DNA from: Litoreibacter albidus
Lineage (GTDB): Bacteria > Pseudomonadota > Alphaproteobacteria > Rhodobacterales > Rhodobacteraceae
Assembly (NCBI RefSeq): GCF_900107015.1
Contig: NZ_FNOI01000003.1
Coordinates: 62,001-126,000, forward strand
Direction: 5' to 3'
DNA: 64,000 nt
This document shows, piece after piece, positions 8,920 through 18,630 of the stretch. Each line of letters starts with the position of its first letter. Position 1 is the first letter of the stretch. The translations under genes and the position numbers were made by a program. The notes beneath the pieces were generated by a model. The model was not told where the DNA came from. It ran no database searches and saw only the letters and a program-made list of their open reading frames with translations.

Positions 8920-10266
8920 TTGAAAACACGTCTTTTCAGCGCGTTAGATCACGCGATCGAACGCAAGCTGCCAGAGCAACGCCTTTTCTTAAAGTCAGAG
9001 GAAGGCACACGGTTTATCCGCCTTCGTCCGACACTACAGGCCGGAATCATCTTTGGCGGCGCGGCAATTGCGTGTTGGACCTTCGTTGTGACCGCTATTT
9101 TCCTGATGGACACGATCAGCGCAGGTAATGCGCGTGAGCAGGCCCAGCGGGAACGCGCAATCTATGAGGCACGTCTGAACGCGCTGTCGAACGAGCGCGA
9201 CGACCGCGCCATGGAAGCCGCCGCCGCGCATTCACGTTTCTACGTCGCGCTGGAGCAGATCTCCGAGATGCAGTCCTCCCTGCTTGCCTCCGAAGATCGC
9301 CGCAACGAGCTGGAAACCGGCATTGAGGTGATCCAGACCACCCTACGCAAGACGATGAAAGACCGCGACGCTGCGCGTGAAGAAGCTGAGGTTTTGACGG
9401 CCCAGCTAAACCCGGAAACCAACCCTGATTCCCCGCTTCTAGCCACCAACGGCGCGTCAGATGGTTCTGTCGCGTTCCTCACTGAAGCACTTGAGCAAAC
9501 CGCCGCAGAGCGCGACCAGATCGCTCTCGATGCAAAAGACGCCATCAGCACCGCAGACGAGCTGCGCTTCACGCTGAAGATGAACGAAGACCGCAACGAA
9601 CAGATTTTCACGCGGCTGGAGGAGGCAGTGACCGTCTCCCTGGAGCCGCTCGACAAAATGTTCCGCGCGGCGGGCATGCCCACAGAAAGCATCCTGCGTG
9701 AAGTACGCCGTGGCTATTCCGGCCAAGGCGGTCCATTGCTGCCCGCAACCATGTCCACATCGGGCGGTGGGAGCATCACAGACAAAACCTCGACCCGCGC
9801 AAATCGCTTGCTCAAGGAACTCGACCGGATCAACCTGTTCCGCATTGCTGCTGACAAATCGCCAGTCGCCATGCCGGTCAAAGCCGCGTTCCGCTTCACC
9901 TCCCCCTTTGGGTACCGCAAGGATCCTAAAGGCGCTGGCCGACGCATGCACGCAGGCGTAGATTTCGCTGGCGCGCGCGGCACGCCCATCTATGCAACAG
10001 CCGATGGCGTCGTCACGCACGCGGGCTGGCAGTCCGGTTATGGTCGCCTCGTAAAGATTAAACACGCCTTTGGTATTGAAACCCGCTATGCACATAACTC
10101 GAATATTCGTGTAAAAGTCGGTCAAAGGGTATCGCGTGGCGACCGTATCAGTGATATGGGAGCCACTGGCCGTGTCACCGGCACCCATCTTCACTACGAG
10201 GTCCGTCTTAACGGAACTCCGGTCAACCCGATGACCTATATTAAGGCAGGACGAGATGTTTTCTAA
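8920..10266 (+). CDS. M23 (LytM-type) peptidoglycan endopeptidase with coiled coil
   Basis: A 448-residue bitopic protein: short basic cytoplasmic N-terminus, membrane helix at about 41-62, a long periplasmic coiled coil (about 70-240) and a C-terminal M23 domain. Zinc-site motifs are visible in RRMHAGVDFAGARGTP and the HLHYEV motif near the end. Such enzymes cut peptide cross-links in murein. No ATG fits the start. The TTG at 8920 is chosen because GGGA lies nine bases upstream; another TTG at 8896 lacks a ribosome site. The end overlaps the bactofilin start by 11 bp, a pairing known in bacteria where bactofilin scaffolds localise M23 enzymes to shape the wall. Confidence 0.85.
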   Translation: MKTRLFSALDHAIERKLPEQRLFLKSEEGTRFIRLRPTLQAGIIFGGAAIACWTFVVTAIFLMDTISAGNAREQAQRERAIYEARLNALSNERDDRAMEAAAAHSRFYVALEQISEMQSSLLASEDRRNELETGIEVIQTTLRKTMKDRDAAREEAEVLTAQLNPETNPDSPLLATNGASDGSVAFLTEALEQTAAERDQIALDAKDAISTADELRFTLKMNEDRNEQIFTRLEEAVTVSLEPLDKMFRAAGMPTESILREVRRGYSGQGGPLLPATMSTSGGGSITDKTSTRANRLLKELDRINLFRIAADKSPVAMPVKAAFRFTSPFGYRKDPKGAGRRMHAGVDFAGARGTPIYATADGVVTHAGWQSGYGRLVKIKHAFGIETRYAHNSNIRVKVGQRVSRGDRISDMGATGRVTGTHLHYEVRLNGTPVNPMTYIKAGRDVF

Positions 10267-10780
10267 AAGCAAAATCAACGACCCAAGCGCAAAACCAACT
10301 GAGGGCTCCGATGCCCCAGCGAAGTCTGCACCTACTTCTTCTTCAACCTCCGGCAGCCCTGCACCAAAGCCAGAATTTGCCGCCTCTGCCCCGCGCCCGA
10401 AAGCGCCGCCATCGCTGCTGTCCACTGACCTGACGGTCACAGGCAACATGAAAAGCACCGGCGACATCCAAGTTGAGGGCAACGTAGAGGGCGACATCCA
10501 CGCGCACTTGCTGACTGTCGGCGAAACAGCCGTGATCAAAGGCGAAATCGTTGCTGACGATGTTGTGGTCAACGGCCGCGTCATCGGCCGCGTACGTGGC
10601 TTGAAAGTGCGCCTCACCTCGACTGCACGTGTTGAAGGCGACATCATCCACAAGACCATCGCGATCGAAAGCGGCGCCCACTTTGAGGGTTCCGTTCAGC
10701 GTCAGGACGACCCGCTCAACACGGGCAAAGGTAAGGGCGTGGCGCAACAGCCCGCCCCAGCTGAGACACCCAAAGCCTAG
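10256..10780 (+). CDS. bactofilin (polymer-forming cytoskeletal protein)
   Basis: A 174-residue bactofilin: a low-complexity Ser/Pro/Ala N-terminal tail (1-55), a central right-handed beta-helix core (about 58-150) with repeating short strands such as GDIQVEGNVEGDIHAH and VVVNGRVIGRVRG, and a short Pro/Ala C-terminal tail. Bactofilins polymerise without nucleotide and attach to the inner membrane. The 11-bp overlap with the upstream M23 peptidase suggests coupled translation and a shared morphogenetic task, with the bactofilin placing the hydrolase. No alternative identity is likely. Confidence 0.93.
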   Translation: MFSKSKINDPSAKPTEGSDAPAKSAPTSSSTSGSPAPKPEFAASAPRPKAPPSLLSTDLTVTGNMKSTGDIQVEGNVEGDIHAHLLTVGETAVIKGEIVADDVVVNGRVIGRVRGLKVRLTSTARVEGDIIHKTIAIESGAHFEGSVQRQDDPLNTGKGKGVAQQPAPAETPKA

Positions 10781-10785
10781 CGCTT

Positions 10786-12267
10786 ATGACGAATATAGCG
10801 CCCTTGGACCAAGCTGATCCAAGGGCACTACCCTTGTGTGCACCTGAACACCGCCCCTACCTGCTGATTGCTGCTATCTTGGCATCGGCCTTGGGATTTA
10901 TCGACGGGTCGATAGTCGCCATCGCCCTGCCCGCCATGCGCATGTCACTGGGCGCGACCTTGATTGAAGCGCAGTGGATTTCTAACGCCTACATGCTGAG
11001 CCTGAGCGCGCTGATCCTTGTCGGCGGCGCTGCGGGGGACCGTTTCGGGCTCGCGCGTGTGCTTGGCTCCGGCATCACGCTGTTTGTGCTGGCCTCCATG
11101 GCCTGCGCCTTCGCCCCGAACGCAAGCTTCCTAATCGTGGCCCGCGCAGTCCAAGGGTTGGGCGCCGCTTTCATGGTCCCCGGCTCACTCGCGCTCATCA
11201 GCCGCGCCTACCCCAAGGGGGAGCGCGGTAAGGCCATCGGCATCTGGGCAGCCTCTGCCGCCGTGACCTCCGCACTTGGCCCGATTATCGGCGGGGTCGC
11301 GCTGACTGTGGGCGACCATGATGTCTGGCGGTGGATTTTCGCCGTGAACTTCCCCTTGGGTCTGTTGGCACTCTACTTTTTGTTCTCAAAAGTCGTCCAA
11401 GACCACTCCCAGCCAGAGCGTGGCATCGACGTCATTGGCGGCGTCACGGCTGTTCTAGGGCTTGGCCTCATCGCATGGGCCCTGACCGGCGCGGAGCATG
11501 GAGAAGCGATTACATGGCAGGCTATGATGACCGGCGTCGGCGGGCTTGTTGTATTGGCGTGCTTCGTCGGCATCCAGTTGAACAGCCCGCATCCGATGGT
11601 GCCGCCTTCCTTGTTTGACAGCTCTTGCTTCACCATTGCCAACATCGTCTCTTTCGCCATCTACTTCTCCTTCGCCGCGATCCTCATGTATTTGCCTATG
11701 ATCGTTATCGGCGGCTGGGGCGAGACGGAATTGGTTGCCTCTGCGGCCTATGCGCCCCTCTCGGTCTTCATCGCAATGCTGTCCGGTTTCTCTGGCCGCA
11801 TGGCGGAACGGTTCGGACACCACCCGTTGCTTATCGCGGGTTCGCTCGTCCTTGCGACAGGGTACGCGATATTGGCCTTGGTGATCCCAACGCAGAACTT
11901 CTGGGGCGCGGTTCTGCCCGCCATGTGCCTGCAGGGGATAGGCATGGGGCTTTTGGTAGCCCCCTTGTCGATGGCGGTGATGGCCACGGTCGCCCCGAAC
12001 TCCACTGGCACCGCATCCGGCGTGAACAATGCGGTTATCCGCATGTCCAGCCTGATCGCCGTCGCAATTATGGGGAGTGTCGTGGCCGTGGGCTACGGCG
12101 CAGCGGACGGGCCTGCAAGCTACGGCGAGATCATGCAAGATCCGGGCCATGCTGCGGCATCCAACGCGGCCTTCGTTACCGTGGCGTGGTGCGCCGCATT
12201 AATTTGCGCGCTGGCCGCCCTGCTAACCGCACTGTCGCCTCCGAAAGAGCGCCCGAGCGACCCTTAG
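10786..12267 (+). CDS. MFS drug-efflux transporter, DHA2 (EmrB/QacA) family
   Basis: A 493-residue membrane protein with about fourteen hydrophobic helices. Family signatures include [16 protein letters not shown] in helix 1, the motif A region [15 protein letters not shown], and the antiporter motif C region [13 protein letters not shown]2 members export drugs and lipophilic compounds against protons. There is no adjacent membrane-fusion (EmrA) gene, so it probably acts alone. It begins five bases after the bactofilin stop with no clear ribosome site of its own, so translation may depend on the upstream gene. Its 3' end overlaps the converging prfB by four bases. Confidence 0.88.
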   Translation: MTNIAPLDQADPRALPLCAPEHRPYLLIAAILASALGFIDGSIVAIALPAMRMSLGATLIEAQWISNAYMLSLSALILVGGAAGDRFGLARVLGSGITLFVLASMACAFAPNASFLIVARAVQGLGAAFMVPGSLALISRAYPKGERGKAIGIWAASAAVTSALGPIIGGVALTVGDHDVWRWIFAVNFPLGLLALYFLFSKVVQDHSQPERGIDVIGGVTAVLGLGLIAWALTGAEHGEAITWQAMMTGVGGLVVLACFVGIQLNSPHPMVPPSLFDSSCFTIANIVSFAIYFSFAAILMYLPMIVIGGWGETELVASAAYAPLSVFIAMLSGFSGRMAERFGHHPLLIAGSLVLATGYAILALVIPTQNFWGAVLPAMCLQGIGMGLLVAPLSMAVMATVAPNSTGTASGVNNAVIRMSSLIAVAIMGSVVAVGYGAADGPASYGEIMQDPGHAAASNAAFVTVAWCAALICALAALLTALSPPKERPSDP

Positions 12268-13391
12268 TCCTCTGACTGCGCCTCGGCACGGGATTTGCCC
12301 GACACATCCATCGCCAAGGTGGCCCCCATAAACCCGTCAAGATCACCGTCCAACACACCTTTGGTGTCGGAGGTCTCATGGTTCGTCCGCAGGTCTTTTA
12401 CCATCTGGTAAGGCTGCAAGACGTAAGAGCGGATTTGGTTACCCCAACCCGCGTCACCCTTGTTTTCATGCGCTTCGTTGATCGCCGCATTACGGCGATC
12501 CAGCTCGATCTGATACAGCCGTGATTTCAGCGCTTTCATGGCGATGTCACGGTTCTGGTGCTGCGACTTCTCGGAGGACGTCACAACGATGCCCGTCGGC
12601 TCGTGAGTAATCCGCACGGCGGAATCGGTCGTGTTCACGTGCTGCCCCCCCGCCCCAGAAGAGCGGTAGGTGTCGATGCGGATATCGGAGGGGTTCACTT
12701 CAATCTCGATATTGTCGTCAACCACCGGATAGACCCAGACGGAGCTAAAGGACGTGTGCCGTTTCGCGGCGCTGTCGAACGGGGATATCCGCACCAAACG
12801 GTGAACGCCACTCTCCGATTTGAGCCAGCCGTAAGCGTTATGCCCGCTGATCTTATAAGCCACGGATTTGATACCCGCCTCGTCCCCTGCGGACATCGAC
12901 TGCAACTCGACCTTGTAGCCGCGCTTCTCAGCCCAGCGGGTATACATCCGCGACAACATCGACGCCCAGTCACACGACTCTGTACCACCAGCCCCTGCGT
13001 TGATCTCTAGGAACGTGTCGTTGCCGTCCGCCTCGCCGTTCAGCAGGGCTTCCAGCTCCGCTGCCGCCGCGCGGGTCTTTAGCGCGACAAGACCCGCTTC
13101 CGCCTCCGAGACGACATCGTCGTCCTCTTCCAATTCACCCAGTTCAATCAGCTCAATGTTGTCGTCCAACTCCTGCTTCATGGCTTTGTAGCTGTCGATG
13201 GCGTCCACAAGGGATTGGCGGTCGCGCATCAACTTCTGGGCCGCGTCGGCATCGTCCCACAGGTTTGGATCCTCAACACGCGCGTCGAATTCTTCAAGAC
13301 GGTAGGCTGCCGTTTCCCAATCCATCCGTTGGCGCAGCAAGGCCAGTGATTTCTCGATGGCATCCACGTTGTTTTGGGCGTCCGCGCGCAT
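12264..13391 (-). CDS. prfB: peptide chain release factor 2
   Basis: RF2 terminates translation at UGA and UAA. The 375-residue protein shows the codon-recognition tripeptide SPF at 203-205 and the peptidyl-hydrolysis motif GGQ at 248-250 ([17 protein letters not shown]). The frame is continuous from the ATG. There is no in-frame TGA near codon 25, so the autoregulatory +1 frameshift known from E. coli prfB is absent. AGGA lies about nine bases before the start. It lies downstream of the PBP1A gene on the same strand with a 93-bp gap, and its 3' end overlaps the converging MFS gene. Confidence 0.97.
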   Translation of the reverse strand: MRADAQNNVDAIEKSLALLRQRMDWETAAYRLEEFDARVEDPNLWDDADAAQKLMRDRQSLVDAIDSYKAMKQELDDNIELIELGELEEDDDVVSEAEAGLVALKTRAAAAELEALLNGEADGNDTFLEINAGAGGTESCDWASMLSRMYTRWAEKRGYKVELQSMSAGDEAGIKSVAYKISGHNAYGWLKSESGVHRLVRISPFDSAAKRHTSFSSVWVYPVVDDNIEIEVNPSDIRIDTYRSSGAGGQHVNTTDSAVRITHEPTGIVVTSSEKSQHQNRDIAMKALKSRLYQIELDRRNAAINEAHENKGDAGWGNQIRSYVLQPYQMVKDLRTNHETSDTKGVLDGDLDGFMGATLAMDVSGKSRAEAQSED

Positions 13392-13484
13392 GGGAAAGAT
13401 CCTGCAAATTTGAGTAGATCAAGGTGATAGGCCAGTGCCTAACGGCGCGCAAGCAGGCTTAGCCGCTTGCGCGCGGTGGTTGTG

Positions 13485-16007
13485 TTAGTAAAGGCCGCCC
13501 GCACTTAGTGTGCCGAAGTTCGCGCGTTTCGGGATGACCGCCTTTTTACCAGTTGAGGTTGTCACCTCTGTCACGGCGTTCACATCGCTACCGCCGCGGC
13601 TAAACAGGTTCAGGTTGGACCCCATTGCAAAGCCCCCGTCGATGATCGCGCCCAGTCCGTATGCTGGCTCTTCACCGTTGCGGAAGTACTCGACGACCAC
13701 ATGATCACCGCTTGCGTTGGACGGCAGGACCGCCCCTGTGAAACGGTCGATCTTCACGAAGTACCCGCCGTCCGGCACGTCAAACTTGCCGCCGCCGTAT
13801 TTAGCCGTGGCCTTTTTCATGAAACGGTTGAAGACCGGACCACAGGTGGTGCCGCCACCCGCCCCGCGCCCAAGTGCCGTCGGGCGGTCATACCCGATGT
13901 AGCAGCCCGCCACGATGTTGGAGGTGAAGCCCACGAACCAAACATCCTTCGCGTCGTTGGTGGTACCCGTCTTACCAGCGGTTGGAACGCTCAGGTTTAC
14001 CGTCCTGCGCGCAGTACCGCGCTGCACCACACCCTGCATCATCGACGTCAATTGGTAAGCGGTGATCGCATCCATGACCCGCTCGCGGCTGGATTTGATA
14101 GCGGGCGCAAAATCTGCCTCAAGTGACGCCAATTGGCAATCGTCGCACGACCGCTGGTCATGGCGATACACGGTGCGGCCCCAGCGGTCTTGCACGCGGT
14201 CCACTAAGGTCGGTTCCACGCGCTCACCGCCATTGGCGAACATTGCATAGGCGGTGACCATCTTGAGCAAGGTCGTTTCCTGCGCACCCAACGCGTTCGA
14301 CAAGAACGGGTTCATGTCGTCGTAAACGCCAAAGCGTTCCGCGTAGCTTGCGACGGTATCCATGCCGATTTCTTGCGCCAGACGGATCGTCATCAGGTTG
14401 CGCGACTGCTCGATCCCCGTCCGCACGGGCGACGGGCCATAAAAGCGGTTCGATGCGTTTTTAGGGCGCCACAATCCTTGCGGGGTGTTCACCTCAATCG
14501 GGGCATCCACGACGATCGTGTTAGGCGAGAACCCACTGTCCAGCGCCGCCGCATAAACGAATGGCTTGAAGCTGGAACCCGGCTGGCGCGTGGCCTGCGT
14601 GGCACGGTTAAAGACCGAGTGCTGGTAAGAGAACCCGCCCTGCATCGCCAGAACGCGCCCAGTGTTCACATCCATCGCCATGAAACCGCCCTGCACCTTC
14701 GGCACCTGACGCAGCGACCATGTGCCATCGTCGCGGGCACGCACGTGCACGACGTCACCGACATCAAGCAGGTTATCCGCCGATGATGCGCGGCTTCCCA
14801 GCTTGCCGTCCTCAAGACGTGGACGCGCCCATTTGACGTCCGCACCAAGGATGCGGCCGGTTTCCTCCACACCCTCAACGCCCACTGTCGCGTCAGCGCC
14901 GTCCAACCCAAGGACAACGGCCGCTTTCCAGCCTTCGATGTCGCGCGGGAATGTCGTTTCGGCCAGCACGTCGCGCCAGGCACCGTTCGCCAGCTTTTCC
15001 GGCTCGATCTTGGTTTGCACCCGATGGAAAACGCCGCGACCACGGTCGTAATCCTCCAATGCGCGGCGCAAGGATTTGGCAGCCTCCTCTTGCAAATCGC
15101 GGTCCAGAGTGGCGCGGATCGTGAGACCGCCGCCGAAGAATTCTTCTTCGCCAAAGTCCTTTGACAACTGGCGGCGGATTTCATCGGTAAAGTAATCGCG
15201 GTCTGGCAGATCGGATTTAAAGTTTGCGTAGCTGCCGCTTTGCACGGTGGCCAAAGGCTTTTCGCGCGCTTCTAGGTATTGGTCTTCTGTGATGTAGCCG
15301 TTCTCGAACATCTCGCGAAGCACGAAATTCCGGCGCCCAATGGCGCGCTCTGCCTGACGTACGGGGTGGTAGCGCGATGGCGCTTTGGGCAAAACGGCGA
15401 GATAGGCCGCCTCTTCGATCTCAAGCTCGGACAGCGTCTTGTTAAAGTAGGTCTGCGCCGCAGCCGCGACGCCGAAGCTGTTCTGACCCAAGAAAATCTC
15501 ATTCAGGTACAGCTCAAGAATTTTGTCTTTGCTCAGCGTGCCCTCAATCCGCGACGCGAGGATCAATTCCTTGATCTTACGCTCCGCGGAGCGGTCGCCG
15601 GAGAGCAGGAAGTTCTTCATCACCTGCTGCGTGATCGTTGAGGCCCCGCGCAGGCGTCCGCCCTGCGCCGCGTCCAATGCGGCCTTCGCCATACCCAGCG
15701 GATCATAGCCCTTGTGGGTATAGAAATACTTGTCTTCGGCGGAGATGAAAGCCTGCTTCACCATATCGGGAATTTCATCGGCGGGCGCGAACAAGCGGCG
15801 TTCTTGCGCGAATTCGTCAATCAATGCGCCCTCGCCGGAATAAATCCGGCTGATGGTCGGCGGCGTGTATTGTGCCAGCTGATCTGTATCGGGCAAATCG
15901 CGCGCGTACATGTAGAAGATCGCGCCGATAAGCAGCGCCACCGCGAAGGTGCCGATACAAATCAGACTGAAGATCGACCCGAAAAAGGATAGAATCGCGC
16001 GCAGCAT
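13485..16007 (-). CDS. mrcA: penicillin-binding protein 1A, bifunctional murein synthase
   Basis: An 840-residue class A PBP. It has a membrane anchor at about 7-33, then a glycosyltransferase domain with catalytic Glu91 in EDKYFYTHKG and the GASTITQQVMKN motif. An OB-like insert (about 310-440) follows, then a transpeptidase domain with SSFK at 478-481 (nucleophile Ser478), SRN at 535-537 and KTGT at 679-682. It polymerises and cross-links peptidoglycan in the periplasm. A short Cys pair (621 and 624) is present in a loop. A near-consensus promoter lies directly upstream, and AGGGGG precedes the ATG. The amidase gene amiC is upstream on the same strand, separated by a small terminator-like hairpin. 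Confidence 0.96.
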   Translation of the reverse strand: MLRAILSFFGSIFSLICIGTFAVALLIGAIFYMYARDLPDTDQLAQYTPPTISRIYSGEGALIDEFAQERRLFAPADEIPDMVKQAFISAEDKYFYTHKGYDPLGMAKAALDAAQGGRLRGASTITQQVMKNFLLSGDRSAERKIKELILASRIEGTLSKDKILELYLNEIFLGQNSFGVAAAAQTYFNKTLSELEIEEAAYLAVLPKAPSRYHPVRQAERAIGRRNFVLREMFENGYITEDQYLEAREKPLATVQSGSYANFKSDLPDRDYFTDEIRRQLSKDFGEEEFFGGGLTIRATLDRDLQEEAAKSLRRALEDYDRGRGVFHRVQTKIEPEKLANGAWRDVLAETTFPRDIEGWKAAVVLGLDGADATVGVEGVEETGRILGADVKWARPRLEDGKLGSRASSADNLLDVGDVVHVRARDDGTWSLRQVPKVQGGFMAMDVNTGRVLAMQGGFSYQHSVFNRATQATRQPGSSFKPFVYAAALDSGFSPNTIVVDAPIEVNTPQGLWRPKNASNRFYGPSPVRTGIEQSRNLMTIRLAQEIGMDTVASYAERFGVYDDMNPFLSNALGAQETTLLKMVTAYAMFANGGERVEPTLVDRVQDRWGRTVYRHDQRSCDDCQLASLEADFAPAIKSSRERVMDAITAYQLTSMMQGVVQRGTARRTVNLSVPTAGKTGTTNDAKDVWFVGFTSNIVAGCYIGYDRPTALGRGAGGGTTCGPVFNRFMKKATAKYGGGKFDVPDGGYFVKIDRFTGAVLPSNASGDHVVVEYFRNGEEPAYGLGAIIDGGFAMGSNLNLFSRGGSDVNAVTEVTTSTGKKAVIPKRANFGTLSAGGLY

Positions 16008-16037
16008 TAGCGGTGCCCCCTGAAGCGTGTTGCCCTG

Positions 16038-16066
16038 TATATATGTTGTGTCTGCACCAACGTCAA
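16038..16066 (-). promoter_or_regulatory. sigma-70-type promoter of mrcA
   Basis: On the minus strand, TTGACG (16066-16061) and TATATA (16043-16038) are separated by exactly 17 bp. The predicted transcript start is near 16031, which gives a leader of about 24 nt before the mrcA ATG at 16007. Confidence 0.7.
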
Positions 16067-16079
16067 AACGCCCCTATGG

Positions 16080-16101
16080 GGAAAACAGGCCGAAAGCGGC
16101 C
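16080..16101 (-). terminator. hairpin downstream of amiC
   Basis: The minus-strand stem GGCCG/CGGCC (16101-16097 with 16092-16088) has a four-base loop and is followed by TGTTTT. It lies 26 bp past the amiC stop and upstream of the mrcA promoter, so it probably separates the two transcripts. The five-base-pair stem is short. Confidence 0.45.
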
Positions 16102-16126
16102 AGTTCTGATCACTTTTTCACGTGAC

Positions 16127-17335
16127 TTATTTTCTGCCCGCCGCGATTGCCGCGTCCTCTAGCGCCCAAAGGTCCAATGCGTCGAGGATTCCCGTCGCGG
16201 CCTGACTGCGCCAGACCGGATCATTCAGGCGGTCCAGATCCCTTTGAGACGACATAAAGCCCAGTTCGATCAACACCGATGGGATATCCGGCGCTTTCAG
16301 CACCGAGAACCCTGCGGCCAGCCGTGGGCGTTTATGAAGCTTACCCAGCGTATTTTTCAACCCGCCGACCAGCGCATCCGCCAAACGATCCGTGCGGGGC
16401 GCGGTTTCGTGCCGCGCCAAATCCATCAGGACCGTGGCGATCTGGTCATCTTGCGCTGTCAGGTCGACCCCCGCGAGAATGTCGGTGCGGTCCTGACGCT
16501 CCGCAAGAACTGCCGATGCCTCGTCAGAGGCTTCCTCTGACAGCGTATAAATCGTGGTACCCGTTGCGCGCCCCTGTGCCAATGCGTCAGCGTGCAATGA
16601 TACAAACGCATCCGCCCCTGCCGCACGGGCCAGCGACACCCGCTGCGGTAAGGACACGAAGCTGTCATCCTCACGCGTCATGATCACGTCGTAGCGGCCA
16701 GAGCGGAGCAATTGTTCTCGCAACTCGCGGGCGAATTGCAGCATCAAATCCGCTTCGTCGAACCCAGAGCGCTGCGCGCCCGGATCAACGCCGCCGTGCC
16801 CCGGATCAACGACGATCATCAACCGTGCGTTGCCCTCGGGCAGCCGGTCGGGCTGTGTCCAAGACTTGAGCGCCGCAATGTCGGATGCCGCGCGTGCCTC
16901 GAACTCTGCCGCGCTACTGGTCTTCAGGCCGATCTTGATAACCGCGTCACCGTCTTGCGGGTCCGTCGCCATCCCCGCCTCTGAGACTAACATGGGTTCC
17001 GCAAGCTCGATCACCAGACGGGACCAGCCGTCGCGGATCACCCCCGCGCGCAGCCCCACCACCCGCTCGGACCTGTCCAAGCCCGACACGTCAGGCTCGA
17101 ACGCGACCTCCCGAAAATCCACCGCAATCCGCATCGGCTCCGCGAAAACCTGCACGCGGTACGGCACGGCTTGCGTCAAGGCCAGCGACAGCATTGTGGT
17201 GCTGCGGCTGTCCTCAATGCCGGACGCGGCCATATCGACACGCGCAAGCGCACGCAGGTCTTGCGACGCCGCGCTGCCAACCGCCCCTATGCACCAAAGA
17301 GACGCCATCAAAGTGAATGAGATCAGCCTGCTCAT
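16127..17335 (-). CDS. amiC: N-acetylmuramoyl-L-alanine amidase (AmiC type)
   Basis: A 402-residue exported enzyme that cleaves the bond between MurNAc and the stem peptide during septum splitting. It has a signal peptide at 1-24, an AMIN domain (about 40-140) that targets septal murein, and an Amidase_3 domain (about 170-395). Predicted zinc ligands are His180 (DPGHGG), Glu194 and His248 (SLHADA), with catalytic Glu357 (VLIELGFMS). The blocking helix typical of regulated AmiA/B/C enzymes probably lies around 265-320 (LSEEASDEASAVLAERQD...), implying an EnvC-like activator. The LytM-type peptidase at 8.9 kb is one possible partner, by inference only. Confidence 0.93.
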   Translation of the reverse strand: MSRLISFTLMASLWCIGAVGSAASQDLRALARVDMAASGIEDSRSTTMLSLALTQAVPYRVQVFAEPMRIAVDFREVAFEPDVSGLDRSERVVGLRAGVIRDGWSRLVIELAEPMLVSEAGMATDPQDGDAVIKIGLKTSSAAEFEARAASDIAALKSWTQPDRLPEGNARLMIVVDPGHGGVDPGAQRSGFDEADLMLQFARELREQLLRSGRYDVIMTREDDSFVSLPQRVSLARAAGADAFVSLHADALAQGRATGTTIYTLSEEASDEASAVLAERQDRTDILAGVDLTAQDDQIATVLMDLARHETAPRTDRLADALVGGLKNTLGKLHKRPRLAAGFSVLKAPDIPSVLIELGFMSSQRDLDRLNDPVWRSQAATGILDALDLWALEDAAIAAGRK

Positions 17336-17412
17336 GACCGCCCTTTATTAGTTTACCCGACGTTGTTTTGCGCGAACCCTATCAGGGTTCAGGCCTGTGG
17401 CGAAGCGGCGAA

Positions 17413-18549
17413 TTAGCCGCGTGCCGCCATGAAATCCGTCAACCGTCGAAGACCTTCAATGATATCCTCAGTGGCGCGGGCGTAGGAAAAGCGCAGCGTC
17501 GTGTGCCCGCGCACCGGATCAAAGTCCAACCCTGGTGTAACGGCCACTCCAGCTTGCTCCAAAATTTCAGCCGCGAAAGCAAGGCTGTCTTGGGTCAGTT
17601 CCGACACGTCGGCGTAAATATAGAAAGCCCCGTCAGGCGGCGCGATCTTGTCGAAACCTGCTTTCGGCAAGCCCTCCAACATCAAGCGCCGGTTCTCCGC
17701 GTAAACCTCTAGCATCGCTTCCGTCTCGTCACGGGCGCTCAGAGCACCGAGCGCTGCGATCTGCGCTGCGTGCGGCGCGCAGATGAACATATTCTGTGCC
17801 AAGCGTTCGATGCGGCGAATGTGGTCCTCCGGCACGATCATCCAGCCCAAGCGCCACCCCGTCATGGAGAAATACTTGGAGAAGGAGTTGATGACATAGA
17901 CATCGTCCGACACCTCCAGCGCCGACACCGCGCGGCCCTCGTATTGAACGCCGTGGTAAATCTCGTCCGAGATAAACGCCGTATCCGTCGCCGCACACTG
18001 CTCAATCAATCCGCGCAGGTCTTCTTTTGATAGCATGGTGCCCGTAGGGTTCGCCGGCGACGCCACAATCAGCCCCGCAAGTGTTTCATGGGGCATCTGC
18101 GGCACATGTCTGTCCGCCGCATGGGTCGGGATCGCACGTGGGGTCAGGCTGAGAGACTTCAGAATTTGGCGGTATGACGGGTATCCGGGTTCCGTGACAC
18201 CAACCGCGTCGCCTGCATCAAAGAGCGCGGTAAACGCCAACACAAACGCAGCTGACGATCCAGCCGTGACCACGACGCGGGCGGGGTCAACATCGACGCC
18301 GTACCAATCCTTATAAAGCGCGGCGATGCCTGCCCGTAGTTCCGGCAAGCCAAGCGCCACAGTGTAGCCCAACGCATCGCGCTCCATCGCGTCCGCCAAG
18401 GCAACGCGCGCAGCTTTTGGCGCGGGGGTGCCGGGTTGGCCAACTTCCATGTGGATGATGGAGCGCCCGCTCTGCTCCAACCGCCGCGCCTGCTCCATCA
18501 CATCCATAACAATGAAGGCATCGACGTCGCCACGGCTTGAACTTCGCAT
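17413..18549 (-). CDS. class I/II pyridoxal-phosphate aminotransferase
   Basis: A 378-residue fold-type I aminotransferase. The Schiff-base lysine is Lys225 in NSFSKYFSMTGWRLGW. Other signatures are ASPANPTGT (about 163-171), SDEIYHG (194-200) and a C-terminal arginine in TTLRFSYA that binds the substrate carboxylate. It resembles aspartate/aromatic-type enzymes, but the substrate cannot be assigned. The ATG at 18549 is preferred to one 30 bp upstream because AGGA lies five to six bases before it and the product then starts close to the family N-terminus. It is divergent from the M48 protease gene. Confidence 0.88.
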   Translation of the reverse strand: MRSSSRGDVDAFIVMDVMEQARRLEQSGRSIIHMEVGQPGTPAPKAARVALADAMERDALGYTVALGLPELRAGIAALYKDWYGVDVDPARVVVTAGSSAAFVLAFTALFDAGDAVGVTEPGYPSYRQILKSLSLTPRAIPTHAADRHVPQMPHETLAGLIVASPANPTGTMLSKEDLRGLIEQCAATDTAFISDEIYHGVQYEGRAVSALEVSDDVYVINSFSKYFSMTGWRLGWMIVPEDHIRRIERLAQNMFICAPHAAQIAALGALSARDETEAMLEVYAENRRLMLEGLPKAGFDKIAPPDGAFYIYADVSELTQDSLAFAAEILEQAGVAVTPGLDFDPVRGHTTLRFSYARATEDIIEGLRRLTDFMAARG

Positions 18550-18630
18550 GATATCCTCGCAGGGTTGGGGGTGTTTCACGCTTCAAAGCAGCCCCCGCGT
18601 CTGGGGTCAATCGCTGGAAAGGATCCCGCC

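Noticed and set aside
12264-13391. Programmed frameshift in prfB
   Set aside because: The frame is open from the ATG through codon 375 with no internal TGA or Shine-Dalgarno-like stimulator near codon 25.
16105-16125. parS-like centromere site
   Set aside because: TTCACGTGA resembles the core only; the flanks do not match the parS consensus.
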